Origin: Brachycybe producta
Lineage: Eukaryota; Arthropoda; Diplopoda; Playtdesmida; Andrognathidae
DNA length: 64,000 bases
NCBI GenBank assembly: GCA_036925085.1
Contig: JAUPFP010000043.1
Coordinates: 818,632-882,631 of the forward strand
Reading direction: 5' to 3'
Under the pieces are notes generated by a model. It worked only from the letters and a program-made list of their open reading frames with translations, made no database searches and had not been told where the DNA came from. Below, piece by piece: positions 43,363 to 56,400 of this stretch (within the stretch, counting starts at the first letter, position 1; each line of letters begins with the position of its first letter). A program made the position numbers and the translations under genes.

Positions 43363-45316
43363 CTAAATTTGCATTTCATATGAATTAATCAAAGTTTCAA
43401 CGCCTTCTGAACTATTGTCCCGCTTCTTTAAGTTCATGAAAAGGTCTCGAAGCACTGAAAACAAAAATGACTAGTTTAACACAGTGTTTTTATTTTTTGT
43501 AAAAAAAAAAAGATATATACCTTTTTTATCTTCGTCAGAAAAGAACATACGTAGAGTCGAGAATCGTTTGATCTTACTCAAATGGAGAAGAACCGGATAA
43601 ACATCTAATTCATTTCTACAAAAAGATGGAATGGCAAAACGAGTTACACTAAAATCCGTTTTAGACATAAGTGCTAAACTTACGGCAAATAGAAATCTCG
43701 ATAAACGAGTAAGAGTTGCGACATTACGTCCGATTCTAAACTGTGCTGGAATAACTGTGGATATTTGGAAGCGGGAATTTGCTGTTGCGTAAAAAAAGGA
43801 AGGTTTCTTTTATTAAAAATAATAATCATTAATTTCTTAATGTCATACTTTTATGTAGTTGTATAAACTTTCTGGATAACATTTTAATCGTCTGAAATCT
43901 TTATGAAACTCATACGAAGTTAACTTTAATACGTTGACAGTCGGAACACAAGGTATCGAAGTCATTCGACTTGGCACCGTGTTCGAAGGTACAACGTCAC
44001 GACTCTGAACCGTCTTAACGACAGTTTTTCGCTCGTCTTTTGACATTTCCTGGTTAACAGAGGACAACGGTTGTTTGTCTTCTTCCAAAACTTCGACTAT
44101 TTTGATTCTATGCAGAGGTTTCTGTAATAATCACCAAAAAATGGAACTTTGATTCTAAAACTGTTAGAAATAACTGCTTTCAATTTTGAATCACTGACAC
44201 CTTCGATCGCAAATGCGGTGGCTTCTCGATCGGAGTTACGACGAGCGAATCGATCGATCCGCTATTTGTTTCGGCGTCCGACGTTTTAACGACAGCTGTC
44301 GAAGAAACCTTTAATAAGGGTTGTAAAAGATTGTTTTTTGCAAAATTCTTTCCACAAGTCAATCACGACAGTAAGGCAAAAACGATACTTTATCGATCTT
44401 TTCAAGTTCCTGTCTCGCTTGCATGTTGTTCGGTTCGAGTTTCAACACTTTTAATAGATCTTCTTTGGCCTCGTTGTACTTCCTGAGACCCATTTTGGCC
44501 GCAGCTCGTCTAAGATAACCTTTCGTGTAACTAGGATCCAATCGCAACGCAACGTTACAGTCTTCCAAAGCGGAACCGTACTGTTCTTTCTTAAGGAAAG
44601 CTAAAGCACGATTGGCAGGAATCAAAGGATTGTTCTGATCAATTAAAAATCCTTTAGTATAACATTCGATCGCGTCATCCAAACGGTTCGCTTTTAGATG
44701 TTCATTTCCCTGAAGAAAGAGAAACAGACAACAAAGATCACGACATCACGCCATGTGCGTTTATGTGTAAGGTTGCCATGGCAACCGGCGTAAACAAACC
44801 TTCTCCTTCTCAACTTCGGCTTCTTGTTTTAACAACAAACTTTCTGACTCTGAATCACTTTCATTGTTATTGTCATCACTTTCGTCCATTTCTTTAAACG
44901 CTTCATCCTTGAATTAAAAATATATACAAAGACACTGAGCAATTATAACCCAAACGATAGATTTCGAATCAGTTTTTGCTTATTTTCTTCCTCACCACGT
45001 CAAATTTGTCCCATGAAGCGTAATCGTAAGATGATATCCTAGTTTTCTTGTCCTCCTTTGTAGGTTTCGACGTTTTTTTCTTGGTTAAAGGCTCGGTTTT
45101 TTGTGTTTTTGAGACGTTGCCAGTTGTGTTTCGTATCGGAGGGAGCAAATCGGGTTCACTTTCTCTGTTTCTTTTGAGTTTTTCTTCTATAAGTGCCTTG
45201 TCTTTTTGTCTGATTTCAGTTTCCCATTCCTTCAATTCACGTAAATAATCCAATAGTTCTTCCGAGTTTTCTTTTATTTGACGGTAAACAGCAGAAGGAC
45301 GATTATCACCATCCAT
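43363..45316 (-). CDS. RPAP3: RNA polymerase II-associated protein 3 (R2TP cofactor)
   Basis: Eight exons: 45316-44996, 44907-44800, 44709-44389, 44308-44201, 44121-43849, 43781-43684, 43615-43521, 43454-43363 (471 aa). Scaffold of the R2TP/Hsp90 machinery that assembles RNA polymerases and PIKK kinases. The N-terminus has the family YDYASWDKFDV block (about residue 97-107), then an acidic linker (exon 2). One TPR module occupies residues about 137-250 (KEKGNEHLKANRLDDAIECY, YTKGYLRRAAAKMGL, VLKLEPNN). The C-terminal RPAP3_C domain runs from SYEFHKDFRRLK (about 355) to the end, with FDMAV-like RFSTLRMFF. Vertebrate RPAP3 has two TPR modules; this one has one. Five of seven introns are phase 0. 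It is head-to-head with the membrane-protein gene at 45904. Confidence 0.92.
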
Positions 45317-45903
45317 CCCACTTCAAATGTTCATGTTTTCATACAGACAATTTCAATGATTCAATCAGAAGTCCCAACCAAAGTTTAGGCAAATTCCAAT
45401 GTTATTCATCAAACTATCCAGCGGTGTGACGTCAGGTGTATAGAAATATTTGGATGTTATGTCACATAGTTGGATAATTGGATTACTAAAGGAATGTGCT
45501 GTTAGTGACTTGAGAAATTTTAGCCGCTGATGCTCAAGTCGATAGCTTCAAAATCTCAAACAAAATCTTGCATTTTAAACTAACATATATAAATAAATAA
45601 TAATAATAATTTTGTTATTCAAGATATATTACTTTAATTTCTTTTCTAAAATTTCATTATATTTATCTTGCCGGGTAGTAGTCGTCACTGAATTGTGTTT
45701 TTTTATCGGCGGCGGCTATTATTAATTTATGCATATTTTATTAGTGCTTCCACCTAGTGTTATTTAATAGAGATACATTTCACATGATCTTTGGGTTTGG
45801 TTTTTTTCTGTTGTTTGTTTGTCGTTTTGTCAATTCGTTCAATGTACAAATATTACAAGCGAAGAGATTTTGCGGATTGTGATTGACAATTTCACACGCA
45901 AAA
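45317..45903. promoter_or_regulatory. divergent promoter region, RPAP3 / membrane-protein gene
   Basis: 587 bp lie between two start codons on opposite strands. I see no TATA box or repeat. A GCGGCGGCT patch near 45710 and an AT-rich centre are the only marked features. Confidence 0.4.
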
Positions 45904-48900
45904 ATGTCCGACGATCGTGATTTTTCGGCTTCATTTGAGCTGCCGCAACCGCGTAACGTGACACACCAAGATGCACTGGGAAAGGTCCGTCTGAAACAGG
46001 AAAAATGATCATTATTATAAAGAATTATTCATAAAGATGGATACACACGACTAATTCCGGCTTGTCCACCTTTTCGTTTTTCTATGAAATTTTCTAAATG
46101 CAGCATCAATTTTTTTTAAGTTGCATTTTTAACTAATTACGATTTTTTTCTCTATTATTTCAAAGCGTTGCGAGTTGAAAAATATGCACGTTTCCGCATT
46201 CAGAATTTACAAATCAGAATTGATCGTGTGGATCCAGCTTAATTGATACAAGACTTTTGATGCACTCTGTATGTGCATTGAGTTTGGAAGATTGTATACA
46301 GGGTGTTTCAAAAGCATATGTACTTTCTCTTAATTGGAAGTCAATTTTAGTATGTATGACTCATGAAAAGCCGATAAAGAAGCGTTTTTTCAGGATCTTG
46401 TGAAAGAATCTCAAGATTTATTCGAAACTAGAAGAGTAAAAGAAAGTGCATAATGCATATTCATGATGATATCTTTTTTAAAAAAAAATAACTTTTTATT
46501 ACAACTGAAAAACGTTAAATATTATTTTTTTTTTCAGGGTCAAACATTGAAAACTCAGATTCAAACTTGTAGAAAAAGTTTAATTTGAAATAGGGTTTCC
46601 ATTACTGGTCACTTTATATCACTGCCGGTTTTTCGGTAATGCAGCGTTACCGAAACCGGTAATACTGGTAATGGAAACCCTAATTTGAAAGATATGTCAT
46701 CGTGTCGTGTCATCGCTTCGAAAAATAGATCAAAACTAGAATGGTAAAAGAAAGTGTATAATAATGCATTCTCATTACATTATCTTTAAAAAAAGAAACT
46801 TTTTATTACAATTTGGAAGAGGATTCGACTTTTTAATGGTTTAACCAATAGAAAAGAAACTAAGGTTCAAACTGATATAAAAAGTTTATTTTGAAAGATG
46901 TCATCGTGGAAATTATGTAAACAATTTATTTTACTTTCCGAGTTTGAAATAAGTGACTATTTTTTTGTTTTGTCCACAGAGACGGACTTTTGCCGGTTTG
47001 GACATCCTGGAATGGTCCTTTATACTAGTCTCTTGTGTCAATATCTTCATTGTCATTGGTCTAACACTAGAAAGACTCATCATAACGAGAAACGATACGC
47101 AGTCTTTCGATTTCACTTATTCTCTGCTGCTACTTATCAGCTCTCGTAACCGGATTAACAAAAAAAAAACACAGCGAAAACAGCGATGTTACTTCTAACT
47201 CGTTATTTCTTATCTCGTTTCAGTGTTTTGCGTTTTCTACGTATTCAATGGTGTTCTGCGAGAGAGACAGTACGAGATCTACGCTTTTGTCGCTGCCATT
47301 CTTCTCGTTTTGGCCTATTGTTTCTTTGAATACATCTTTAACGTACAATATAGGAACATAATTAAACTAGTAATACGTTTAATTCGATCATTGATGAGAA
47401 TTTAGAAGAAAATCTGATCGTATCTAAACGTGACGTGTTTGTTTTCAGCTTCGGTTAGTTATTGGTTCTGTTTTAGTTCCTCTAAACATCGTTCTTGCTC
47501 TCGTCGTTGCCAAAAAGTTCGGATGGTTGGAATTCAGGATCGTCGGTGCTTCGGAAGCACTACAGCGTAACTAAATTCTCTTTTTATGGAGCTCGATTTG
47601 TTTCTAATATTTTGTCTTGTTTTTTTGGGTGGGGTAGAAATGTATCGTCAGCTTTGTTTTTTCTTCACGCTTCAACGATTCGACTTACAAGCAGCTGTAA
47701 TTTTTGCTTATTCTCATATTGACTGGTTCGGGGGTTTTTTTTAATGTGGGCTGTGTTTTTTTTTAAGGCGAGCTTCTTAATCTTGGTCTTGAAAAATGCA
47801 TCTTTATGGGATTATGAAGAACAAACGACGCTCGGAATTGGAGTTCCTCTTCTCATCATAACGTTTCTCGTTGGATTTTTTGCCGTACGTTTTTCTTTGT
47901 ATCGTTTTTAAAATTGCCGCTTTAATTTTTTTCAGTAATCTATTTAAAAACAGTTTTCCGAATAGCGAAAAGCTTGTTTTAGAAACTTTGTTTAAAAGTC
48001 TTTTCGTGATGATTTTCACGGAGTAATTTGAAAAACGTGTCTCGTAATTTTTAGTTAAGCTTCGTTTAAAGGTGGAAACGCACCTTGAAATCTTTTTATT
48101 TTTTCTGTTAGCAAAGTTGAGAAAAACTTTGAAAGTGTTTTAGAAACTAGAAGGGTAGCTTGATGACAGCTAAAGACAGTGGCCCTCAAGAGACATTTAG
48201 CCTAAAATCATTTGCTCCTAAGAGACATTTCCTCTAAATCCATTTTTATAGGGTAGTGCAAATGGTTTCAGAGCCATGTCTTTTTAGGGAAAATGTCCCC
48301 GTTTATCCCAGTTTCAAAATGACCAAACTTTTAGAAGACGTTATTTTTTGTTTATAAAAAGTTGATCTTGAAAGTTAGCAAACAAAACTACTATTAAATG
48401 ATTCAGCTACCGTTCTAGTTTCTAACACGCTTTCAGGTTATCTTCACTCTTTTCGAAAAACAGCTGTTCATAAAAGGTCATAATTCTTATTACGATGTTT
48501 ATTCTTCTGTTGATCTCTTATTCATCGCAAAGATACTTTGTTTTCGATTCATTTACTTTTCTAGTTTCTAAGAAAATCTGAAATTGATTGTTGCATTTTC
48601 GTTTTTCTTAATAGATCCAGAGAGAACTAAAACCGTTAGCTTTTATGTTTCTACTTTTGAGTCTGATCGAGCCGATTTACGTCTCTTATAAGTTATACGA
48701 CGTAACTAATTCAATATTTTACTTCTTTATCATATTACAAATATATCATGGTAACGATTATCTTTTGTTTCGTTTTTCTTAGCTCTATTCGAGTAAAACC
48801 GAGATGAAATCTTGTTTGAATTACGTAAATTCTGCTTGTATACACATTTATTGCGTGATTACCGTTGGTTTGTATTTTGTTGGTTTTTTTTAATAGTTTT

Positions 48901-49161
48901 TTTTTTGTGATTCACTCGGTTAGTAATGAGTTTTTCGTTTAGGTTTTCTTGCTATTCTAGTTCGTTTGTTACTTTTTATTGAATTGTACGTCGTCTATCG
49001 GAATTTTGGATATGGTCTAACAGAAAGAGGTGATATTTGTTTTACTATTTCTTCATTTTATTTTTTTAAAATGTTTTGGTTTTTTGTTTTATTTTTCAGC
49101 ATTCGCTGTTTTGGTTGATTCGGAGTATTCGAGTTTGCTCGGTCGTCAGAGGAGGCATTGA
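45904..49161 (+). CDS. multi-pass membrane protein of unknown function
   Basis: Ten exons: 45904-45984, 46980-47145, 47224-47369, 47449-47566, 47638-47696, 47768-47884, 48615-48701, 48783-48867, 48943-49029, 49100-49161 (335 aa); every phase closes. A short polar N-terminus (27 residues, one exon) is followed by seven or eight hydrophobic spans: DILEWSFILVSCVNIFIVIG, the exon 2/3 span, AFVAAILLVLAYCFFEY, LVIGSVLVPLNIVLALVV, the exon 5/6 span, PLLIITFLVGFFA, PLAFMFLLLSLIEPIYV, and VITVGFLAILVRLLLFIELY. No signal peptide is visible. A conserved-looking loop, GWLEFRIVGA, sits between spans 4 and 5. I do not recognise the family; it could be one of the animal TMEM/DUF membrane families. The exon 3 end (47369 rather than 47342) and the exon 8 end (48867 rather than 48864) were chosen between two possible GT sites each. 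Confidence 0.75.
46300..46900. mobile_element. foldback family A copies in intron 1 of the membrane-protein gene
   Basis: ACTAGAAGAGTAAAAGAAAG and ACTAGAATGGTAAAAGAAAG words with AAAAAACTTTTTATTACAA blocks repeat twice. A 92-bp element is inserted at 46591-46682. Confidence 0.5.
46591..46682. mobile_element. 92-bp miniature element with perfect 8-bp target duplication
   Basis: The ends TAGGGTTTCCATTACTGG and CTGGTAATGGAAACCCTA are inverted repeats. ATTTGAAA flanks it exactly on both sides (46583-46590 and 46683-46690). An 8-bp duplication points to the hAT superfamily. A half-copy of the same motif is near 13810-13864. Confidence 0.85.
48062..48490. mobile_element. foldback family A copy, intron 6 of the membrane-protein gene
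   Basis: Left arm TTTTAGAAACTAGAAGGGTA, right arm CTACCGTTCTAGTTTCTAAC. An insert rich in AGAGACATTT words lies between them. Confidence 0.65.
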
Positions 49162-50430
49162 TTTCTACGTCTACGAAGGAAAACTCCGAAATGGAGCGTC
49201 TTTTGTTGTATCGGAGTTTAAATAATTCTTATTTCCAGTGTTGTTTTAAACTGAACTACTTAAGTTTTTTTTTTTTTTTTTTGTTTTGATTTTTCGTTGT
49301 AAGTTACTTTTTTATTTTTTTCGGGTTGTGAATCCATTTGTGAATTTGCGTTTTTTTTTTTTTAAATTGAAACTGATTGTGATATAGAGTAGCTTCTAAT
49401 GTGATTTAATTTTGTTCAATGGTAATCGATACTTTCAAACGTGAGAACGTTTCGTTAAAAAGAAATACCTGGGGATTTTGTGTTTTTATATAATTAATAA
49501 TTTTATATCAGTAAAATTAAGCATTAAATTGTGATTATTTTGAATATTTGTTGAGGGTACTATTGCTTAACTATTTAAAATATGGTAAATTATTACATTA
49601 TTATTAATTATTATTGTACGTTTTTTCCAATATATTTATTTCAATATACATATACAGAGGTAAATCAATTAAGAGCTTTTTGTATGGAGCATTTTGTGAG
49701 TGTGGACGATAGAGGGCGCAGACTGTACTTAGAGCTTCTGTTACTATACCGGGGTGTACTAGATTCACACCCTTAACAGTAGCTTGACACTCCGTACGAG
49801 AATCACCCCTGTGTCGTCCTCCATGGCAAGATGTCTTCCTTCTAGCTTCAAAGAGCAGACTATTTTTTATTCAATTTTGGCGTTTTTTCTAACATGGAGT
49901 TGCTTTACCTTTATAAATTTATATTGAGTTATTTTATTTTTACTTTTTGTCACTAGATGGCGCTGATCAGTTTCTGGAAAAGGGGGGGTGTTTGCGTCCT
50001 GTTTTCGTAGTTTTTCGGTGCATAATTTATTCTATACGGCAGGGTATCCACGATTCAATTTAATCGATTTATATCGATCCGTCGCTTGTAGAATTTGCAG
50101 GATAATTTATCAGTAGTCTAAAATAAAATTAATTTGGCGGTTTTTTTTGCGCGCGCGCCTGTGACGCTCAGAACCTATTTAACACCCCCCTCCCATACCT
50201 CACGGCGCCAAACAGTGAAACCGAAATATTGATTAGAAGTAACGTAATCCTATAGATAGACAGCATACGTTGTTTTGTGCTTTAGGATCGATATAATAAG
50301 TAGATTTATCGATTAAATCGAATCGTCGATACCCAGCCATATAGGGTAAATTGAGTGCCTGGGTTTTCGAACACGTGTTTGCCGGTTTTTTGGCGAAATT
50401 TAGCAAAGTTGAACTCTTTTTTGTTTTAAA
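49162..50430. other. spacer upstream of GNL3
   Basis: No gene is supported. The sequence is AT-rich with poly-T runs, the 3' flank of the membrane-protein gene, and a foldback element (50033-50343) just before GNL3. Confidence 0.5.
50033..50343. mobile_element. foldback element abutting the GNL3 promoter
   Basis: Left end TATACGGCAGGGTATCCACG and right end complementary to TATATGGCTGGGTATCGACG, with AATCGATTTATATCGATCC-type inner arms. It ends 87 bp before the GNL3 ATG. Its arms bring ATCGAT words next to the start site. Confidence 0.7.
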
Positions 50431-53400
50431 ATGGCTAATAATCCTTTGAGAAGTAAGTGAAATCAACATACACTGTTAATTCTAAACATAGCACTAATTA
50501 TTGTGTTGATTTTGATTGTTTTAACTTAAGAAGTTTCAAAGTAACGATGATTAATCCCCCCCCCCTCCCCACAACCCTTAGTTATTTTAATGTGCGCTTT
50601 TTAAAAATGAGTTTCTTTGTTTCAGAAAAAGAAAGCAAGCGTATGACATGCAAGAAGCGTTACAAGATTGAAAAGAGGGTGAGACAGCACAAGAAGAAGT
50701 TAAACAGACTTGCAAAAAAGAATCCAAAGAAGAGAAGTAAGTTTGTTCACGGACACAGAACACGTGCATTCAGCCGCTTAGCCTCTATACAGGAGACTTG
50801 TGTAGCTTTTCGTCTTATTTGACGCCTTCGGTCCGACCGCTATTACACCTCCGCAGCCTTAGGCCGGTCGCAAATTGAGCAACAAAATGAGCTAGTGTCT
50901 TCTGAAACGTGTGATCACGTGTTCATGAAATGGTTGCCAGCAACGATTAGTCGCCTCCTCGCCTGTCACGGGCAACATCTCTGAGCAAATTATGGTAACC
51001 AATTTGGTAGAAATTTCGAGAGATTTGGTTGCTCGTCCATTTGGTTCCCTAATTTGCGCCCGGCCTTAAATTGCCAGGATGTGGAGTTGGCAAAGGCCTG
51101 TGAAATTTGGTCTCGTCTGCTCTCAAAACTGAGCAGAGACAACAACGACAACTTGCTTACTTATTGTACCAAGCTACCATTTTGGTGTGGTGGAGACGGT
51201 TATTGGTTCCAAGATCATTCTGTTGCCTAATTTGCGCCTGGTCTTTATTAGATTAGAGGCTATACGTGGCTGCTAATCTTTAAAATGCCCGCAGGAGATA
51301 ATTTACTAAAATATTATGTAGCCTCCTCCTCCTTCTCCAGAAGTATTGTATATACAGCCTCATCTTGTCAACTGTCGAGAAGAATTTTGTGGTTCTTGGG
51401 AGGGGGAAGTAGAGTATGGCAGTGACGGCACCATGAGCCAGGATTCATGAAAAATGGACATCAGCTGTATGAAAGCCTAGTTTTCACGGCGATAGTGCTA
51501 TCGTGAGAGTAGCTGTCATGAAAGTTGCGCTACATGTGTTGAAGTAACGTGATAGTTCTGTCACGTGACAGTGTGACGTCTACTTCACAGGATATCATTG
51601 AGTCAACAACAGTGTTGCCTCTCTTCCTCCAGAAGCCAATTTTTCCTACAAAGTGGATGTATTTCCCTACCAAGTGGTCACTCAACAACTATTACTATAT
51701 TGCGATAGTACTATCAACTATACTGTATATAGTCAAACAAGATAGTTGTGATAGTGCTATCGCAACAGTGCGATAGTGACTAGCATGTGGTTTTCACGAT
51801 GATAGTTGCTGCTGTCATGACAAGCAACTATCGTGAAAACTATCGTCTTGAAAACGAGGCTTAAGAAGAAGTTGAAAGTGTTATTATGTATTTTCGTGTT
51901 TATATATTAAAAAAAAATAAAACATTTTGTTATTTAAATTCGCTGATTTTGATTTTTCACTTTAAAGTTGAGCAACAAAAAAAATTCTTCAATCTTTTAG
52001 CGCAAATTTATTTTAAAAGGCAGCAACATGAAAATATTCTTAAGTGATTCATTTACTTTTCTAGCTTTTAAAAACTAAAGAAAGTTTCTTAAAGTTGTTT
52101 TCAAACTACAAAGTATCCAGATGTCTGGTGATGATTTTATAATTAAAATGGTTTTAATGTGTAAATGGCGCCTTAAAACTTGGATTATTCTGTCTTTCAG
52201 GAGCAAAATGAAAAGAAACTGAAAAGTGTTTTAGAAACTAGAAGGGTAGCTCAATAACTTATGGGTATTTTCATGTTGATGTCTTTTAAATCAAATTTTT
52301 GATAGCAGCATGAAAATAACCCAATTTTAAGCAGACGTAGCTTATTCTAGCTTGTATCTAGTTTCTAGCGGACTTTCAATTTAAAGTGTTTGAAAACCAG
52401 CTGTTCATAAGATATCTTAAATTAAAAATTGTTTTCTTCGTTTCGTGTGTGTTTAGTAAAGCCGAAAGATCCCGGAATACCGAACAGTTTGCCTTTTAAG
52501 GACAAGATCTTACATGAAGCTCAAATGAGAAAAGAACGAGTAAGTTCAAAGAGAAAACCGTAAAATATGAACGAAAAACAGACTTAGCTTTCACTTTTGG
52601 TTTTAGCAAGAGGAGATGAAGAAGAAACAGAAGGAAGATAGGAAGAAACTTCTGTTGGAGAAACGAGGTTTAACTGGTCTAACGGCAGATGCCGCTAAAC
52701 GAAACGCGGAATTCGAGGTTCGTATGGAATACGAATCGCCGACTTGGGTTCTGTTTTAACATAAAATTGATGTTTCTTAGATGAAAGAAAAGGCTCGTAT
52801 TTTATCCGCAAAGGAAGAAAAGCAGAAATTAGAAACTCGGTCGCTGAAAACGTTCTACAAGGAATTTCAGAAAGTACGACGGCTTTCTTGTTGTTAGGTG
52901 TGTTGTTGTTTTTTTTTTTTTTTGTTAACACGTTGATTGCTTTTTGCGTTTAGGTCGTCGAAGCTGCCGATGTCGTAATTCAAGTGCTAGATGCTCGAGA
53001 TCCTTTGGGAACACGTTGTCCCGAAGTAGAAAAAGCTGTTCTCGCAGCTGGTTCCAGTAAACGTCTTGTTCTAGTAGTGAATAAAATTGGTGAGACTTTC
53101 AAAAAGACTTTAAGAAAGGAAACATCAAAAACGATTCGTTTTTCAGATTTGGTACCTAGTGATAATCTCGTCAAGTGGCTTAAACACTTAAAGAACGAAT
53201 TTCCGACTGTTCCGTTTAAGGCTTCGACTCAAGTGCAGAAGAATCGATTGGTAAATCAAGTGTGAAGTTACCTAGTTTGAAGACTTTTCGGAAGTTTTGT
53301 TTGTGGTTTCAAGATTAAGGCCTGGTGGTTACGTACTTAATGTCTAAGGCTGACACGAACTGTAATATGGTACAGTGACGTCATTTTAACGTCACTATTC

Positions 53401-56400
53401 CGTATTTCTGTTTGTGCCGGCCTTAGATGTTAGTTTAAATCAGTTCCTAAGATTGTTCTTTGTTTTGTATCATAGTCAAGGGGAAAATACCGTTTTCATA
53501 AAGAACGGTCAGAAGAAATTTCTAAAACGAGTTGTTGTCTTGGAGCTGAGCTGCTCATGAAGCTTTTGGGAAACTATTGTCGCAACCGTGACATTAGGAC
53601 ATCGATTCGTGTTGGCATCGTTGGTTTTCCTAACGTTGGCAAGAGTAGTATCATTAACAGCTTGAAACGTAGCCGAGCTTGTACTGTTGGAGCAACGCCA
53701 GGTGTCACTAGGTAACTAATTTAAGTGTAGTAAGTAACTAACTAATGTCTTGAAGGTTTTTGTGTTTGGCCACTTTTCCAAACAAAAGTGTCGTTATTTA
53801 TCATAATCAAATTTGAGGCTGCGACTGCTTAAGCGACAAATGGAACAAACGCCAAACTAACTAAGGCGTCAAGTTATACGAAATAGAAACAAAATTAACG
53901 TGAGTTGTTGAGTTTATCAGTTTTGTCATTTTCGCACTTTCTAGATTGACAAGTTGAAATTGTTTGAAAAGATTTCGGTTTATTATAGCCTCTTATATAG
54001 CTCAAAATCAGAGGCCTTGTATTTATTAATGTGTCAATCGGTTGCAGTAAAAGAAGTTGTGTAGTTTTCTTAGGGCCATGGCATACAGGCGATTTTTGTA
54101 AGACTTTTCAGCGACAAAATGCAGTCTGAGGTCGCTGGACTGTCATCGTAATGTATTTTCTATGGAAGGATGCCAACACAGCCGACTTTTCGAAGACTTT
54201 CGCCGAAGAAAATCGTCACCAAAACCGAACACCACGGTGTTTTTAAGAGAAAAAACATTGTCGTGATTTTGGAATACCTTCCGGAGACAGAATTTAAAAG
54301 TCGTCTGTTGGCGTCTTTCAATAAATAAATACATTGCGACGACACCTCCGCGACCGTCATTTTTTTATCATTGCCGAAAAGTTTTCCAAACGTCGCCTGT
54401 CTGTAAGGGGCTCTTAAGCTAACGAATATTTTCACTAGATGCAATTGTTTTTTAAGAAAACCGTGTTTTACTTAATCAGCAATTTCTAATTAGAATGCAG
54501 AAGCGAATTGTCAAAATGGTGGTAATTTATAGATTTTAAACACAATGCATTTTATATGGATCGATTCAGATCGATGCAGGAAGTTCAATTGGATAAACAC
54601 GTTGTACTTTTGGATAGTCCTGGAATTGTTTTGGCAAAGGGCGGTACTGACGTCGCAGCTGCTACGTTAAGGAATACTGTCAAGGTAACGAGGTTTATTT
54701 TTTTTTGTCGATTATAAGTTTCTTTGTTACATTTTTTTTTATTTAGGTCGAAAAACTGGAAGATTTTTTTCCCGCTGTCGGAGCGATTCTTCGTCGAACA
54801 TCAAAGCAGCAGATGATGCTTTATTACAGATTAAAAGATTATGAAAATTGTAAAGAGTTTCTTGCCCTCCTAGCAAAAAGATTTGGTAAACTGAAGCGAC
54901 ATGGTCTTCCAGATGTTGAAACGGCAGCCAAAATGCTGATCAGAGATTGGAACACGTATGCAGCATTTGTGTTTCTGTTTTACGATTTTGTTTAAGGCTG
55001 TTTCGAGTCTTTTTCTTTTAGTGGAAAGTTAAAATATTATACTCGGCCTCCCGAGGCGATCACTCTTCCGGCCCACATATCTTCGGAAATCGTTTCCGAA
55101 ATGTCGAAAGAATTCGATTTGGATTCTTTGCAATTGATGGAAGCAGAACAGATCGAAACTCTGACAAGTAATTCGTGTGTGTTTTGTCGCACTTGACTTG
55201 AATTTTATTTCACACGATGTTTTTTTTTTGTTTATTTAAATTGTAGCAACGTTACCGGTTGGTCCTATGGATGCTATGGAAGTCGAAGGACGCGGTTTGA
55301 CTGAAGGAACAACAGATGGGTTGCACTTGGGATATAATCTGTATGATTTAGATACACGGAATATCGAAGAGGTGTCGATGGAGACTGAGGTCGAGGCTGC
55401 TGACACGGTACGAATTACATTTAGAAGGCGTTTGATATCTAGCTACTTTAGAAGGTTGACTTTAGAACGCATTGAAAACCAGACCTGATTTTTTTAAATC
55501 TAACTGAACTCCACTTTTGTGAAGTCCTTTTTCATCGAACAAATTTTATGTGAACTCGTCAATGTGAACGTTTAAAATTCTAAAATAACTTCCATTAAAT
55601 AGCCCATGCCCAGATCTAGGTGCTGAAAAAAATGCCGCAATGTTATCTTTCAAAGTAAACTTTTTAAGCATTTTTTAAAATCTGGTCGCCGCTCTTTCTT
55701 CGTTTTTTTATGTTTCGAACAAAAAAATTAATATTAAATTATTTTCAAAGATTAAATTGTCTCCATATGTTTGGTTATTTTTCTAGCTTCAAATTAATCT
55801 GTAAATTTTTTTCGTAACTTGGTTCGAATAATGACTTACGGTGGTCTCAAAGTGTAAACGAATCTTGAACTCTAATTGTTTTGTCTTTTAGGTGCAAAAC
55901 GAAGAGAGAAACTATATAGTGTTTTAGAAACTAGAAGGGTAGCACAATCACTTAATAGTATTTTACGGTTGCTGTCTTTCAGAATAAGCTTTTTGTCTCT
56001 AAAAAGTTTATTTTGAAAGATATAAACATGAAAATACCCTTATCCCTTAAGGCCTAGTACAGACTTAGAGATAATTGCCGGAGACTTTGTCGAGGGCTAT
56101 GTTTCCCGACGACTGAAGACGTCTTTGTGGATACAAAGCGACATCGCCCGAGTATCCGGCGGCTTAACATCAAAAGGATGTTGGTTGTTTCTGCGTTTCA
56201 CTCTTCAAATGAAAAACATCGCTCAATTCTAGAAGCAAACGAGCGACGAAGGAATTTATTGTGAAGGATTAATGAAAATAGTGAAATTCATTTCCTTCGT
56301 GATTTATTATTACGTGTAAGTGAACAACAGATACTCAATAAGGTTTGTACGCACAACATCACTGGCCACTTGTATTCAGATGCAAGTTACTACCCTTCTA

